Source of the DNA: Elysia crispata
Taxonomy: Eukaryota; Mollusca; Gastropoda; Plakobranchidae
Length of the DNA stretch: 64,000 nt
Reading direction: 5' to 3'
Assembly: GCA_033675545.1 (NCBI GenBank)
Contig: JAWDGP010006556.1
Span: 36,001-100,000 of the forward strand
Positions 46,600 to 60,963 of this stretch are shown piece after piece. Position numbers and translations under genes: made by a program. The notes beneath the pieces are model-generated. The model had not been told where the DNA came from. It searched no databases and saw only the letters and a list, made by a program, of their open reading frames with translations. Positions within the stretch are counted from its first letter, which is position 1. Each line of letters starts with the position of its first letter.

Positions 46600-48945
46600 T
46601 TTAATATTGGAAATTAGGAGGAAAACCTCCTTGGATTTTAACCCAGATCAAGAAGTGTTACAAACAACTCCTTTGGATTTCAACTTATTTTTTTTTATTT
46701 AGAGCTAGCCTTTATTTCAGCATATATATTTCATGAAGAGTAAATAAATACCCACCAGTGTATTATTGACAGTAAAAAAAAATAAAATTAAAAACAAAAA
46801 AACCTCAGAAATGTATCTTGACATCAATTTGATGGATACTGAGTAATTATAACATTTGTTGGGCATAGAGGTTCAGAAACCTTCAGAATCATTTATGTCT
46901 ATAATTATCTAAATCATATAGTTCTTATATTTTTATAATTAATTTCTTTTTTTTTTCAAAGTGTATTAAATATGAATCAATTTAAAAAATGCCATCTGTA
47001 GAGTAGAAGCAAAAATGGAGGTAATCTTGAATATGACTACTGCAAAAAACAAAATTATAATAAATAAATAAATTTAACCCTAACCCGCCCAGAGCATTCA
47101 AGATCCAATTGGCTGTTTCGCGAAGATTATCCATCTAGTCAAAAGACACGAACCGTGCCCAGCAATCAGAAGCATGATGAAGAGTTATCTTTTTCTCTAT
47201 TTGTCCATTTCTATTTTTATAATCTCTCTTTTATCTGGTTTGGACTTCTCCAGCTGTGAGCATTAGAAGGAACAATAGGTTGTCTCTGTGCATGTATCAT
47301 TGTTTCGCGCACTAGAAAAAAAAAATTAAAGTACTATACAGCTCAGTGTAATTTTTTTTTTTTTGTTAACTCCCATTTTTCTCGTGATGCAGAATTAAAG
47401 TTACGTTTCACCCAAAACTGAATCTGAATCCATTAACATCTCAAACCAAACTCAACTTGACTCTTGGCAAAAGAAACATCCTTTCTATCTAAATTCTTCA
47501 TGTTTAGATGGAATTCGGTTTTGAAAAATTCCGGACTGGAGATGTTGAATCTAATTGGAAACCCATAGTCTTTTTATCCTCTCAAGGCTCTTCAGAATTG
47601 TTTTTTTTTTTTTTTTTTTTTTTTTTGATAGCCTTTTACAATAATGTGAAAGTTAAGACCGATGAAAATTAAAACATTAATTGAAATGTGATTTAGGATG
47701 AAAGTCCTTGACATTGTACGTCTATTGTCAATTGACATCAACTTGTTCTAGATTTTTTTTCAAAATTTTGGTCATGCTAGACATACAATAAACCGAAGGT
47801 AGATTTCTCCTTTTTTAAAAACTCCTTTACTTTGTGACTTTGAAAAATTCTTTTACGAATATATGAAGTCTATTTAATATTTTGCATGTTTATGATTTTT
47901 TTTTTTTCATGTTGCGAGTAAACGTGATTTATAAATAAAGATAGTTTTGATTCAATTTCAAAACGATTATGATTTTTAGTATAATTTGGAAATATCAGTT
48001 TTCTGATGATTCTTACATTTATTTTATAAGCACACGCATTGTCTTTTTTCCTTTACTTAAGAAAACATTCGATTTTTTTTTTTTTTACAAATTTTAGTGT
48101 TAACTTCGTCTAACGAAATGTACTCATTTTCACTGAGGCATTTTTTTTTCTCTTTGCGCTTCACTCAGGATGATTATAAAAGATTATTGTGTGAAATCAA
48201 AGACCAAATTTCAGTTTTTATACCGGGTTTTTCGGTATCGAAACTGTATCTAGGTATGAAAGACATTTTAGAATATAAATTGCGTTTTGTGGCGTTTTTT
48301 TTATTTACTTTTGAAAATAATTCAAACAGTCGAAATTGCCTAATATCATTGTGTTCATAAACAGAAATCACAATTCTTTTCAGTCCATTTTTTTTTGTAA
48401 ATTAATCCACTTTTTATTTGCTGTCTTTAATTCCAAAAGACCTCATAATTTTCTCTGCTTCCGCTAATTTTTTTAACGTCTTCTTGCTTTGATAAAATCT
48501 GATGTTAGCGTTTATCGCAGAACGGGCTTGTCTATGTATTATATGAAAAAATATAATTGCTGGCTGTGAGCATGTGATTCCATGATACTTTAAACATCTC
48601 TTTACAGCGTTTTAAAGAAAGATGGCCGACACTATGACCTGCACTGCATAGATTATTTTGTCGTTGGTTTTAAGTCCCACACTAAAGGTGGGTGAGTTGA
48701 AGGAGGCCATATTTTGTTATCTAATTCCTGTCCAGATTTATGGAGGTTTGTATCATGATGAAGCAAAAGGGCACAGCTCATTATGTATCCGGCGTGTTTT
48801 AGTGTCGGATCAGCCAATCCATCGAAAAACGCAAATGGGCGATCGGAGCTGTGTGTAATAATTAGTGTTAAAATTCAATATCGTAGTTTTTCTCGACCTT
48901 TGTTGATAGACAATTAAGTGCTGCCATTTTTTTGTCTTCCACTTA
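46600..48945. other. No gene recognised
   Basis: Very AT-rich unique sequence with several poly-T runs (for example about 47601-47626). Frames at 48097-48360, 48174-48371 and 48658-48858 look random. A TTAACCCTAACCC at about 47076 is too short to be telomeric. Confidence 0.45.
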
Positions 48946-48947
48946 AA

Positions 48948-49025
48948 GACGCCAGTGGCTGTAGAGTAAGAACACCCGTCCTGATGACCGCACCGTCTGT
49001 AGGTGAGGTTCGAGTCTCATCTTTT
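48948..49025 (+). mobile_element. tRNA-derived SINE-like fragment
   Basis: A 75 bp GC-balanced block has an A-box-like GTGGCTGTAGAGT (48955-48967) and, 40 bp later, a good RNA polymerase III B box, GGTTCGAGTCT (49007-49017). The two boxes have tRNA-like spacing. It does not fold by eye into a full cloverleaf with a CCA-ready acceptor, so a SINE head is likelier than a functional tRNA gene. Confidence 0.45.
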
Positions 49026-50125
49026 TAGCTCTGCCTTGCTCGACGGGGGCTTATTTGATGGTCTGAAGTCATTTTTCGTGGACGGGTTATATACTCAACC
49101 AAATCAGTTTGATATTCTTTCAATACCCTTGCCTCCTTTGAGTCTTTTATTTCAGTCGGTTGAGATTGTTTTTTTTTTGTAGTTGTTGAGTTTTGAAAGC
49201 ACAAATACAAAAGTGAAAAGGAACAAAATTGGAGAGAAAAAAACCCCTGAAAAAACAAAAAACAAAAACAAAACAAATAAAAAAACCAGAACCTCAAAAA
49301 GAAGACTGAAAGCTCATAACCCCTTTTTGTCAGTCTCCACAGTTTATCACTCTGCAGAACTGGGCTTAAAAAACTCGATGGAAAAGGACTATCATAATTA
49401 TGGCGGGGTTAAAACCGAAAGTTAGCCCACCTCTTTAGCTTTTCAGCCTCTTCAACAGTCCATGTTATCCCGAATTCTGTCAGATGGAAATGATAATTTT
49501 CTAATTGATCTCCTTAGTAAACCGTAGGGAAAGGCAAATATATTTTGTCCTAATTTCAACACGACCTTTATGAAGTTTTTAAAAAAGTAGAATATTACGG
49601 ATTATACATTATGATACGAAATAATTCGACAGTATTAATTTGAAACTCAGAAGAAGATTTCTAGGCGAATCTTTCCCTGGGATGATGTTGTTCATCTCCT
49701 TTGTTTTGTCCTTTTTATTAGTTGGATGTTGTTTTTGTTGTTATAATTTTTATTATTAGTATTATCGTTTTAGCTGTTGTGAAACATATTTGAATGCTCG
49801 GTGATTGTGAACTATACTGAATAAAATAGTCGGGACCCTCAATTAACACTTCCTTATTCCAAATCAGCTTTTAATTAAAATTTTAAATGCTTCTTTTTAT
49901 GCTCGAACATTACCAGTTAAAACAATTCTTCACTTTTACTTCTACACAATCAAATAAAGAAAAAAAAATGACACGTTCTGAACTTGATTTGCACTAGAAT
50001 AAAATTTTCCTTATGGATAACAAGCAAAACGTAAAGTCTGACAAGCAAAACAAATTTGAAATTCCTGAGACAAAAGTGTCGATCATAGAGCCAGAGATCA
50101 GCAACAACCACACTATGTCTGCATG
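49026..50125. other. No gene recognised
   Basis: AT-rich unique sequence. The Lys/Thr-rich plus frame at 49183-49425 is a translation of A-rich low complexity. Confidence 0.4.
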
Positions 50126-50129
50126 TCAG

Positions 50130-51547
50130 AATTAAACACTGCTACTGACTGTATGTTGAATCAAACACTGCTACTGACTGTATGTTGAATCAAACACTGC
50201 TGGTGACTGTATGTTGAATCAAACACTGCTGGTGACTGTATGTTGAATCAAACACTGCTGGTGACTGTATGTTGAATCAAACACTGCTGGTGACTGTATG
50301 TTGAATCAAACACTGCTGGTGACTGTATGTTGAATCAAACACTGCTGGTGACTGTATGTTGAATCAAACACTGCTGGTGACTGTATGTTGAATCAAACAC
50401 TGCTGGTGCCTGTATGTTGAATCAAACACTGCTGGTGACTGTATGTTGAATCAAACACTGCTGGTGACTGTATGTTGAATCAAACACTGCTGGTAACTGT
50501 ATGTTGAATCAAACACTGCTGGTGACTGTATGTTGAATCAAACACTGCTGGTGACTGTATGTTGAATCAAACACTGCTGGTGACTGTATGTTGAATCAAA
50601 CACTGCTGGTGACTGTATGTTGAATCAAACACTGCTGGTGACTGTATGTTGAATCAAACACTGCTGGTGACTGTATGTTGAATCAAACACTGCTGGTGAC
50701 TGTATGTTGAATCAAACACTGCTGGTGACTGTATGTTGAATCAAACACTGCTGGTGACTGTATGTTGAATCAAACACTGCTGGTGACTGTATGTTGAATC
50801 AAACACTGCTGGTGACTGTATGTTGAATCAAACACTGCTGGTGACTGTATGTTGAATCAAACACTGCTGGTGACTGTATGTTGAATCAAACACTGCTGGT
50901 GACTGTATGTTGAATCAAACACTGCTGGTGACTGTATGTTGAATCAAACACTGCTGGTAACTGTATGTTGAATCAAACACTGCTGGTGACTGTATGTTGA
51001 ATCAAACACTGCTGGTGACTGTATGTTGAATCAAACACTGCTGGTGACTGTATGTTGAATCAAACACTGCTGGTGACTGTATGTTGAATCAAACACTGCT
51101 GGTGACTGTATGTTGAATCAAACACTGCTGGTGACTGTATGTTGAATCAAACACTGCTGGTGACTGTATGTTGAATCAAACACTGCTGGTGACTGTATGT
51201 TGAATCAAACACTGCTGGTGACTGTATGTTGAATCAAACACTGCTGGTGACTGTATGTTGAATCAAACACTGCTGGTGACTGTATGTTGAATCAAACACT
51301 GCTGGTGACTGTATGTTGAATCAAACACTGCTGGTGACTGTATGTTGAATCAAACACTGCTGGTGACTGTATGTTGAATCAAACACTGCTGGTGACTGTA
51401 TGTTGAATCAAACACTGCTGGTGACTGTATGTTGAATCAAACACTGCTGGTGACTGTATGTTGAATCAAACACTGCTGGTGACTGTATGTTGAATCAAAC
51501 ATTGCTGGTGACTGTATGTTGAATCAAACATTGCTGGTGGCTGTATG
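50130..51547 (+). repeat. 29 bp minisatellite, about 49 copies
   Basis: The unit CTGCTGGTGACTGTATGTTG plus AATCAAACA is almost perfectly repeated. The first two copies read CTGCTACTGAC. Single-copy variants include GTGCCTG near 50404, GGTAACTG near 50491 and again near 50955, and CATTGCTGG in the last two copies. Such homogeneity indicates recent expansion. No coding frame persists (29 is not a multiple of 3). Confidence 0.97.
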
Positions 51548-52145
51548 GTAATTAATACGGTCGCGACTCCACGGTTGCCACAGTGATTAGAGACACGACC
51601 ATCTTGAGAGTCAGTTCAGACGGCAGAGTAGAATCTGAGACCTCAGCCCAGCTGGGAAAAGGGTAGATATGAAACAGTCAAACTAGTCTCATTCGTTATA
51701 GACTGAACTTTTCTCGAACGGGTAACTAACTATACTGTATGTCAGTTTATGTCACAAAGGATATGGTTTTACGGCTTGTTTTCTTTCAGATTCTGTCATG
51801 GATCTGCATAAGAATTTCAATTATTCATACAAATCAAATAAGGAGAAGATGTAGTGTAGAAGGACGAAGAATATTATTTGTGATCGTTATAACAACATTT
51901 ATTGTTGTTGTTGTTGTTATTGCTGTTATTTTTGTTGTTGTAACTGTTGTTGTTGTAGTTATTGTTATATTGTTGTTTGTTTTAGTTAAGAAATTATACT
52001 GTTACGTTTGCGTTGCTAATCAGTTTATATTTATTTTTAACCGAAACAGCAAGGCAATCTCAAGCGTGTTAACAAAAATTGCCGGGAAACTCTTGACTGA
52101 AGAAAAACCAAAACTCAGTTAGAAAGATTAATACAAGTCATACAG
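51548..52145. other. No supported gene; TTG-rich stretch
   Basis: About 130 bp of complex sequence follows the minisatellite. After it comes a frame (51739-52122) that is mostly an imperfect TTG/GTT low-complexity run at about 51899-51985, read as poly-Val/Ile. Not called as a gene. Confidence 0.4.
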
Positions 52146-53329
<1,184 letters not shown>

Positions 53330-53330
<1 letters not shown>

Positions 53331-54060
53331 TAGCGTTCCTAACGCTGTAGCAGGCAGAGTTACACATTTTGTGATCACAGTCACGTAACAACGGATCGTT
53401 CAGGGGCTGCCGCCGACGCCACGGCCTGGTTTGACTACGTAACATAGGACTAAATGCTTATTCCTTGCAACAGGACTCATGACGTCATCACGCAAGGCAA
53501 TTCTGCACACCACCTCATAGCTTTGTCTGGGTGCCTTTAACCGGGCTATCACTATAGCTCTCTTGAACACTGACCAGGCGTGCTAAAGTCCAGAAAAAAT
53601 ATAACATGATAATAAACTGTGGACTTTCCCTCATTTGATGAAAAAAAAAAAACCGCTTTCTCGTATTCAATAAATTAAGCAACTGTTCTTCCAGTATGAT
53701 TCTTCTCGAAACTCTGAGATGACGTAGCAATCTTAATCTGTCAAGGATTGTAGCACACATCTCACCTTTCACTCATTTCCCTCTTTTGCCCTCCATCCCT
53801 ATTAATGCCCCTTTCTTAACTCTATCCCTCCCTCTTGTTATCCCAACAGACCATTCCATTTTTAGAAACCTCTCTACTGTTAACCACCCCCCCCCCCCTC
53901 TTTACCTTTCCAATCCTACCCTCTTATTCTCCCAAGTTTATTTCCCCGTTACGTATTGAGTACACACCGTGACGTGTTCTGCTGGACAAGCAAGCCTCTA
54001 TCGCTGTCCATGGCACGCCGTGACGTAAGGGACGACGTAATCTGTGAATGGTGTTGAGGC
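53330..54060 (+). promoter_or_regulatory. ACGT/CRE-rich candidate regulatory region
   Basis: Unusual density of CREB/ATF-type ACGT cores. There is a full palindromic TGACGTCA at 53480-53487. Others are CACGTAAC near 53382, CTACGTAAC near 53436, GATGACGTAG near 53719, TTACGTATT near 53949, GTGACGTG near 53971 and GTGACGTAAGGGACGACGTAA near 54020. CpGs are more frequent than in the flanks. It lies about 0.8 kb upstream of the candidate first exon ending at 54873, so it may be that gene's promoter. Confidence 0.4.
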
Positions 54061-54846
54061 GCTGTTATTGAGGCGCTGTTATACTGTTACTCAGTAGAGA
54101 AATAGGGAAAATTGGGCCTACAGCGCACAACCATTTCTTTCATAGTATCAGTACCACTAGATTCTGGATCTATTTAGAGAATAGTGAACTCTATATTCTG
54201 GTTTGGACTTGCAATAGGAAGATATCAAACTGTTGAACCAACGCTTGGAATGTAATGTTCTTCATGAAGATTATTATATCGAGTTACTCAGACTTCAGCC
54301 ATCTCCAAATAGTATCACTATCAACACTAAATATATAGAGAAGATCTAAATTAGGCCTACAGAAGTATTGCACATCTTTACAGTTCTATATTTTTCTTCG
54401 TGACGTCCTAAATGTAGATCTAGAATCTTGATGTGAAACCAAGCAGCAGACAGTTATTGCGCGTATATCTAGATTGTAGACTGTTTGTTTATATCCGCTT
54501 GTTGATAATTCTATCGCCAGGAAAACATTTGTATGGACCACAGCTGATTTCACCATCACAATAAAAAGAAGTAAAAAAGATGCATCATAATTCATTGAAG
54601 TTTTGTTAAATCATTTTCATGGGAGATCTTGATGTTGGCCTGTCTCAGCTGAAGATTTTGCCAGAGGCCTCTAAAACTTAATTGCCGCATAATTCTACTG
54701 TTGAAATTCTATTACCATAAAGAAGAAGAAGAAATATTCATTATGACGCGTTGATAAATTCTAGCCTGACATCGAAAGATTTCTGAAGGTTTGGGTGTAG
54801 AGGATTTAAAAGCTCCCAATTACCCAGACAGTTCGATTGACTCAAT

Positions 54847-54873
54847 ATGAGGATGGATACCCAACAGAAACAG
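54847..54873 (+). CDS. Candidate first coding exon of a second plus-strand gene
   Basis: ATG at 54847 opens nine codons (M-R-M-D-T-Q-Q-K-Q) and ends in phase 0 at an excellent ACAG/GTAAGA donor at 54874. It is short, so the call rests on the donor, the upstream regulatory-like region and phase agreement with exon-like pieces at 59959 and 60964. Linkage between them is unproven. Confidence 0.3.
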
Positions 54874-54879
54874 GTAAGA

Positions 54880-57270
54880 ATATTTGACTTAAGCAGAACT
54901 AACGAAGCCTTTAGAACAGCGCGCCACGACAGACTCGTATTTTGTTAGACTATCTGAAAAATTAAAGCCACAATTCCACTCCCTAGTTAAACTGAGTGCA
55001 ATATTTCCGTTTTATCATAATCTCACTCGGATCTTATCACATATTATAATAAAACTGTGTGATTGATTTTCAGCATTTACAGAAATAATTCATTTATCTC
55101 GTTTTCTCTCTTTTTTTTTCTCCTGAAACTCTTCAGTCTCAGTCACTTTTTTCCTCCACTATTAATTTCGGTTGGTCCACTTTTTTTTTCTTTTTTTTTT
55201 TTTTTTGCGTTATTTTTTAAACTTGTCATTGGTGTATCTTAAAAAAATCTTCTTGAAATTCTCCATTTTCCAATTGTTGTTTTTCTTTCCCTTTGTAGTC
55301 CTCTGTCATTCCACAAACCTGTGTAGGCAATTTTTTTTCCATCTTTCCCCTGTTTTTCCTTTTGTTTTTCTACGTATATTTTCGCATTGACTGATCTTTC
55401 CAAGGCGCGTGATCATTGTAAATCTTCTCCTGACCACACAATCCTGCAGTGTGGCTTGACAACCGGTTACTGTGATCTGAACTGATTTTATCAGGCTGCT
55501 TGATCTGAACTGATTTTATCAGGCTGCTTGATTTGCGTGTTATTATATTTTATATTACCGATTAAGCAAGGGCAAGATGTTCGCACGTAGAATACTGAGA
55601 TTGAAGATTGTGGAATCAAATTTCAGTCATCTCTACTTGCCTCAACAATCACGCTAAACATGTGGTATTTCTGTTTCATGCAAACAATTTTGTATCCGTG
55701 ATGTTTGAACAAACTTGCTTGGTGAACTTTTCCTTGGCAAGTATATTTTCATGTACAAGGAACTGTCAACCTAGGCTACCAGACCATTTTATGGTACATT
55801 CAATTTACAAATTGACCGAGATTTGTACCTTCCAAATAAGCTGACAGTTTTACCAATTTTATTTTTTAAACTTTAAGAACTGATGTTTTGATTTTATTAC
55901 TTGTTTCTAAACTATAAAGTTAATACTTGTGGGGTGTTTTGATTCTCTAGGCTAACGTATCGACTTTCATTCACCTTTTCTTGTGATCGTGGACTATCTT
56001 CATTAAATGAATAAATTAAGAATCATCCATGTACATTCATAGGAAGACTTCACTCAGTTAGTCGATAGGCCTAGATCTATATATCATAGTGATTCTAAAA
56101 CCAACATGACGATGGAAGTTTTTTCATGTTTTTTTTTTTTTTTGGTGCACTCTACCCTGTAATAAGCTCTGAAAAAATTTAAATAATTATATTAATAAAT
56201 TTACCTTAAAATAAAGAGAATACATATATTCTTTGTTATCACAGCAACTTGTAAATAACCGGAGGTGTTGGTATCGAGTGATTTATTTCATTATGAAACC
56301 TAATTCGTTAAAAATTCGTCTGATCATTATTAATATTTTTTTTTCCGGTTGACATGCCGATTGATTTTGGGTAGATATCTTACCCAGAATTTTAGATATT
56401 TTGTATAATCCTGTACTTCGATATAGCACATAACTGTTTTTTTTTTTTTAACTTAATCGCGTCATAAGAGCTATATATTAAAAGTTTCTGCGAGTCGCAA
56501 TATGAGAGATAGTGCGTAGTGCTGCGTTGCACTCTCCTCGTCATGGAGGATCGGTGACATTTCTGGGTTCACTATCCAAAGAGAACGTTTTTGTTTTTTT
56601 TGGTTTGTTTTTTACTTGCGTGGCTAACCAAAACAGATTTGTTGTGACAGTAGTGCGTCCAACATCTTCTACAAAAATACATTATGATTAATACTAGATG
56701 GTTCCGCTCATTTTGGGAAACAACGGTTCTTATTTCACAGCCGCAGAACGCGTCACACTCAGCGTTACCTCATCGACTGACTTCTCCCGGGGGCATTAAG
56801 CGAACCTCGAATGATGCACAAAAAATCCGTGCACACAGACTGCTACTTCTACAAAATGTTTGACTTTGCGAGTGCTGCTTTCTCAAGTTGTCCTGTTGAC
56901 AGTAATCAAGACCACCGTCTTATTTTTTTTCTGTGATCTAGAGGCTACAAACTGTTACAGTTAGTGTTAAGTTGTAATGATTTTTTGTTGTAATGATTGA
57001 GTTTGAAGCCTGCCGTTTGTATCATAAGGTCTTATCTTGGCCAACAGAATTGACTAATAGCTTGAGATAAGGTTGTTGTGGAAGCCCCATATCGAATAAT
57101 GAGTCAAAAGTGCTTCCAAGAACACGAGTGGCATGTCAGGCGCAAAGTCTGCATCAGTATAAGCCTCCAGGAAACTCGCGTTTGAAACATTTCGTAATTC
57201 AGAATTCGTTTAGTTTCTTAGAACTTTGTGGGACTAATTCAAAAAATAATTCTATCCGTTTTGTATCAAA
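54880..57270. other. No gene recognised; presumed first intron
   Basis: AT-rich with poly-T and poly-A runs. Contains a 27 bp direct repeat of CTGATCTGAACTGATTTTAT-type sequence near 55475-55527. No ORF supported. Confidence 0.4.
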
Positions 57271-57274
57271 TAAC

Positions 57275-57736
57275 TCTTCTTCTTCTTCTTCTTCTTCTTC
57301 TTCTTCTTCTTCTTCTTCTTCTTCTTCTTCTTCTTCTTCTTCTTCTTCTTCTTCTTCTTCTTCTTCTTCTTCTTCTTCTTCTTCTTCTTCTTCTTCTTCT
57401 TCTTCTTCTTCTTCTTCTTCTTCTTCTTCTTCTTCTTCTTCTTCTTCTTCTTCTTCTTCTTCTTCTTCTTCTTCTTCTTCTTCTTCTTCTTCTTCTTCTT
57501 CTTCTTCTTCTTCTTCTTCTTCTTCTTCTTCTTCTTCTTCTTCTTCTTCTTCTTCTTCTTCTTCTTCTTCTTCTTCTTCTTCTTCTTCTTCTTCTTCTTC
57601 TTCTTCTTCTTCTTCTTCTTCTTCTTCTTCTTCTTCTTCTTCTTCTTCTTCTTCTTCTTCTTCTTCTTCTTCTTCTTCTTCTTCTTCTTCTTCTTCTTCT
57701 TCTTCTTCTTCTTCTTCTTCTTCTTCTTCTTCTTCT

Positions 57737-57774
<38 letters not shown>

Positions 57775-57805
57775 CTTCTCTTTCTCTTCCTCCTCCTGCT
57801 CTTCT
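57275..57805. repeat. 485 bp perfect (TTC)n tract with degenerate tail
   Basis: Perfect TTC from about 57275 to 57759 (about 161 units), then TCC/TTC variants to about 57805. It is a pure pyrimidine/purine tract (GAA on the minus strand) able to form triplex DNA. The poly-Ser, poly-Leu, poly-Glu and poly-Lys frames are artefacts. Confidence 0.97.
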
Positions 57806-59958
57806 TTCCCACTCCCCCTCACTTTCTTTGTAGTTGTCTTTGCTCCTAGGTGCTCCATGTGGCGCGAAGAGCTACCGAATTTGACATTGTAAAAAACATA
57901 TATATATGGCAAGTGAATATTGTATGTAAATTGACAATCAGTTTAAACATCAAAGCTTAAGGCTTATTCCGATCAGTACCTTTGGGTTTGAATACAAGCT
58001 TCTGGACACTGCTGGCTCTTGCTTATCTCTGTTTCTAAGGCACACATACAGAAGGTCACTTGTCTCACGGGTATATCCCATGGCTAAGATGGTGGATGCA
58101 GTACACAGAACTCAATAGTTAAACATTGGCGTCACTGCTACTACTAGCAATTAATCTAGAATAAGTCGTGTCCAACTTGTCCACCATTTCAGCAAAGTTG
58201 GACCTGATCCGTCAGATTAGCTGATTAAGTCTGACTGTAAACTCTGATTAGTTTTGCTTTACTTGAGGTTGAAAGCTGAGAGGGAGAAGTATCAGCTCAG
58301 ATCGCACTGCGTTTTTTCCAATCAAACCGATCAGCACTATTCACGTTATTCTCGCACTTTACCTCCAAGCTTTAAAAAAATAATATATCTGCTTTTGAGG
58401 TTGTTTTTTTTTTATGTACGATAGTTTTCATTCCTAGGATTTTAAAAATCATCTGGAGAGGAAGATAGTGCGTAAAATGGTATTTTTCTCTATGAAAATG
58501 TATAAAAAGTCTATGTCGGATTTCATAAAGCGAAAGGGACACTACTGTGCAGTTTGTTTTAGATAATTTATCTGCCATACCACTGCCAGATAAAACTATC
58601 TCTGTATCTCATATTCTCTCACTTTTTCTTTTTCTCTTTCTCTCGCATACAGAAAATCATTAATCTTAAAAAAAAAAGATAAAATAAATGAATTTAAATA
58701 AAATAAAATCGTTATTACTAGTGTAAGACTAATTAACCCAACTAAGGCCGCGTCAAAGTCAGGATCAGATCATTAATTTCAGAGGTCGAAATCTGCCGCA
58801 CGTGGAGGAATCCGCTTAGCGCGTGTGGTGAGTAAAGCTTGTGAACACGTGCAATGGAATGAGGGCACAAGCAGATGGGGGAAAACCCCATAATGTGGGG
58901 AGATAGATAGTCAGATAGGTAGATAGATAGACTGGGAGAGAAAAGAAAAAAAAAGGGGGGGGGGAGTACACTGATATTTGAGGTAATTACATTTTTTTTT
59001 TTCAATTTTTTCGTAGTTCTGCAATTTTTTTCGCAATGGCTGTACAAAAATCTCAAGATATTATTTCCATAATTATGTACGCCTGTCCATTGCTGTCTCA
59101 CCAGGTTCTCATGTTTACTAGTTCCCAAAATTCTCATTAAACATGGTTCTTTATTGATGAACTGCATCACATGACACTAAGCACAGAATAAATGCGGAAT
59201 ATTCTAATCTCAGTCCATCCAGTTGACCACTTGACCATGTGTTTCCAGTCTCAGCCTGTTATCAGCAAACACCATCAGGCCCAAGACAGGGCTAGAACAG
59301 TGTAGCATGTTTGGTTACACGGTCACACACATCAGGCTGACCCACTCACCAGTCACCAAGCCGGTCGGTACATACATTTACCGTCACTTCCAAGCTACTT
59401 TCGAAATCTCTTACAAAGAGGAAGAAGAAGAAGGAGGAGGAGGAGGAGACGAATTTTAATGAATATCAGTGCAAGAAAAAGGCAGAGGATATTAGTGAGC
59501 TCAGCATTAAAATTTGTAAAGGTCATCAATCTGCTCTTGCTTTGTTATTTGTCAGCAGAAAACAGTCATGAGATTAAAAAAAAAAAAAAAAATTGGTATC
59601 TGAATTATTGAATTGATTTGCATTCTTATTTAACTTATTATCTGCTGGTTGTTTATAGATCTGACAGAACGCCTTTCCTTCATTTCCTATGAATGATATT
59701 TATGACCAGCGTCCAAATCGTTTCAAACACACATCATTAAGATCAGGGTAAAAAAAAAAAACAAGTGGACAGCTCGAACTTCCGGCAAGGGAGTGCGCCT
59801 CTCTAGCCACTTGTTGTTCCTAGGCTTAGTTATAGCAAGGTCTTTATATAGACTTGGATAGGACAGGATTAGCTGTTGCTCCGTTGTATTACTTGTTTTG
59901 GACAATATCATAAATGTCCTTCATGCGTTTTGTCACTCCTTTCTTTGATTTTGAACAG
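57806..59958. other. No gene recognised
   Basis: AT-rich with short GC-balanced parts. GTCCAACTT and AAGTTGGAC at about 58169-58207 form an inverted repeat. CACGTG-type E-boxes lie near 58799 and 58855. Frames 58372-58578, 58742-59170 and 59723-59911 lack domains. Confidence 0.4.
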
Positions 59959-60024
59959 AGCAAAGGATCTTACTTCAACCAGCCTGCCGTAAACAGCTCC
60001 GTCAGCAGCTCTTGTTCAAATCTG
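59959..60024 (+). CDS. Candidate internal exon of second plus-strand gene
   Basis: The acceptor CTTTGATTTTGAACAG precedes 22 codons (S-K-G-S-Y-F-N-Q-P-A-V-N-S-S-V-S-S-S and on to C-S-N-L). They are GC-balanced and end at a possible CTG/GTGTGT donor. Phase 0 at both ends agrees with the 54847 exon and the 60964 exon. The frame stays open past the donor to a TGA at 60106, so the exon's end is uncertain. Confidence 0.3.
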
Positions 60025-60210
60025 GTGTGTAATGATTCAGACCACATTGTACTGATAAGCTTACACACCTTGACTCAGCGGCTTCGTTGTAACACGCCTT
60101 ATAATTGATACACGTGACCGTGCGCCAATACTTGCATTCGACTGTTCAGTCAAATTTTTGTTCAACATCATGTTGTGAGGATATGTTGTGGCTTTTGTTG
60201 TTACTTGGTG

Positions 60211-60247
60211 GTGGTGATAATGATGATGATGATGATGATGATGATGG
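60211..60247. repeat. (GAT)n microsatellite
   Basis: About eight perfect GAT/ATG units, next to a GGT-rich stretch. Confidence 0.85.
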
Positions 60248-60963
60248 TAAGGACGATTTTCTTCTTCTCCTTTCGCCTTCTCTTTATCGACCTCATCTCG
60301 TCTGTTTCGAAGCGTTATTGGAGCGGTCGTAATAACTGTGGTATTAATTGAGTGGCAAGAGAATTAATTGTAATTTGCAAATTCTCGCGCGCCTGGGGTC
60401 AGCTCGCTACATAGGTGCTAAAACCACAAGATAAGATCCGAATTTGTTTTGGGCAAACCTGAAATGAGCCATGCCTGTACGTAATTCTAAGGTTCAATCT
60501 CATAAATACAAAAAAAAAAAAATCTTCGGTAGATCCAAGCCTGGCTAAGTTCAGATGGCAACATGTTTTATAATCCTTCTGCGACCGGCTCTGGAGAGTA
60601 GTCAGTTTATCGTCATGGTTGTATCCGACAAAGCCACGTAGAAACAAAAAAACTGTGGGAGAGAATTAGCGATCTTACAAGAGACTTCGTCTATGGGAGA
60701 ACATGGAATTTTGTCACCAGATCTTTATGTCTATCTTTGATTCGAGATTTTCGCTTTCCACCCATGTTCCTTTTTTTTTTTTTAAGAAAAGCCAGTTTTG
60801 CTGAAAATTTTGTGTGCGAAACTTACCTATCCTAGTTAAGTACCGATCAGACTTGATACCGGTATAGTTTAAATTGTGTCGCACGTGGAACTATTGTGCT
60901 TTGAAACTTGTTTTACATCTTGTCAGAGTCACATTGAGGGTTACTCAAGGCATCCTCCCGCAG

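Noticed and set aside
47070..47095. TTAACCCTAACCC as interstitial telomere
   Set aside because: Only about two units, too short to mean anything.
57110..57912. Poly-Ser/poly-Glu proteins of over 200 residues
   Set aside because: Purely the TTC/GAA microsatellite; flanking codons show no conserved domain.
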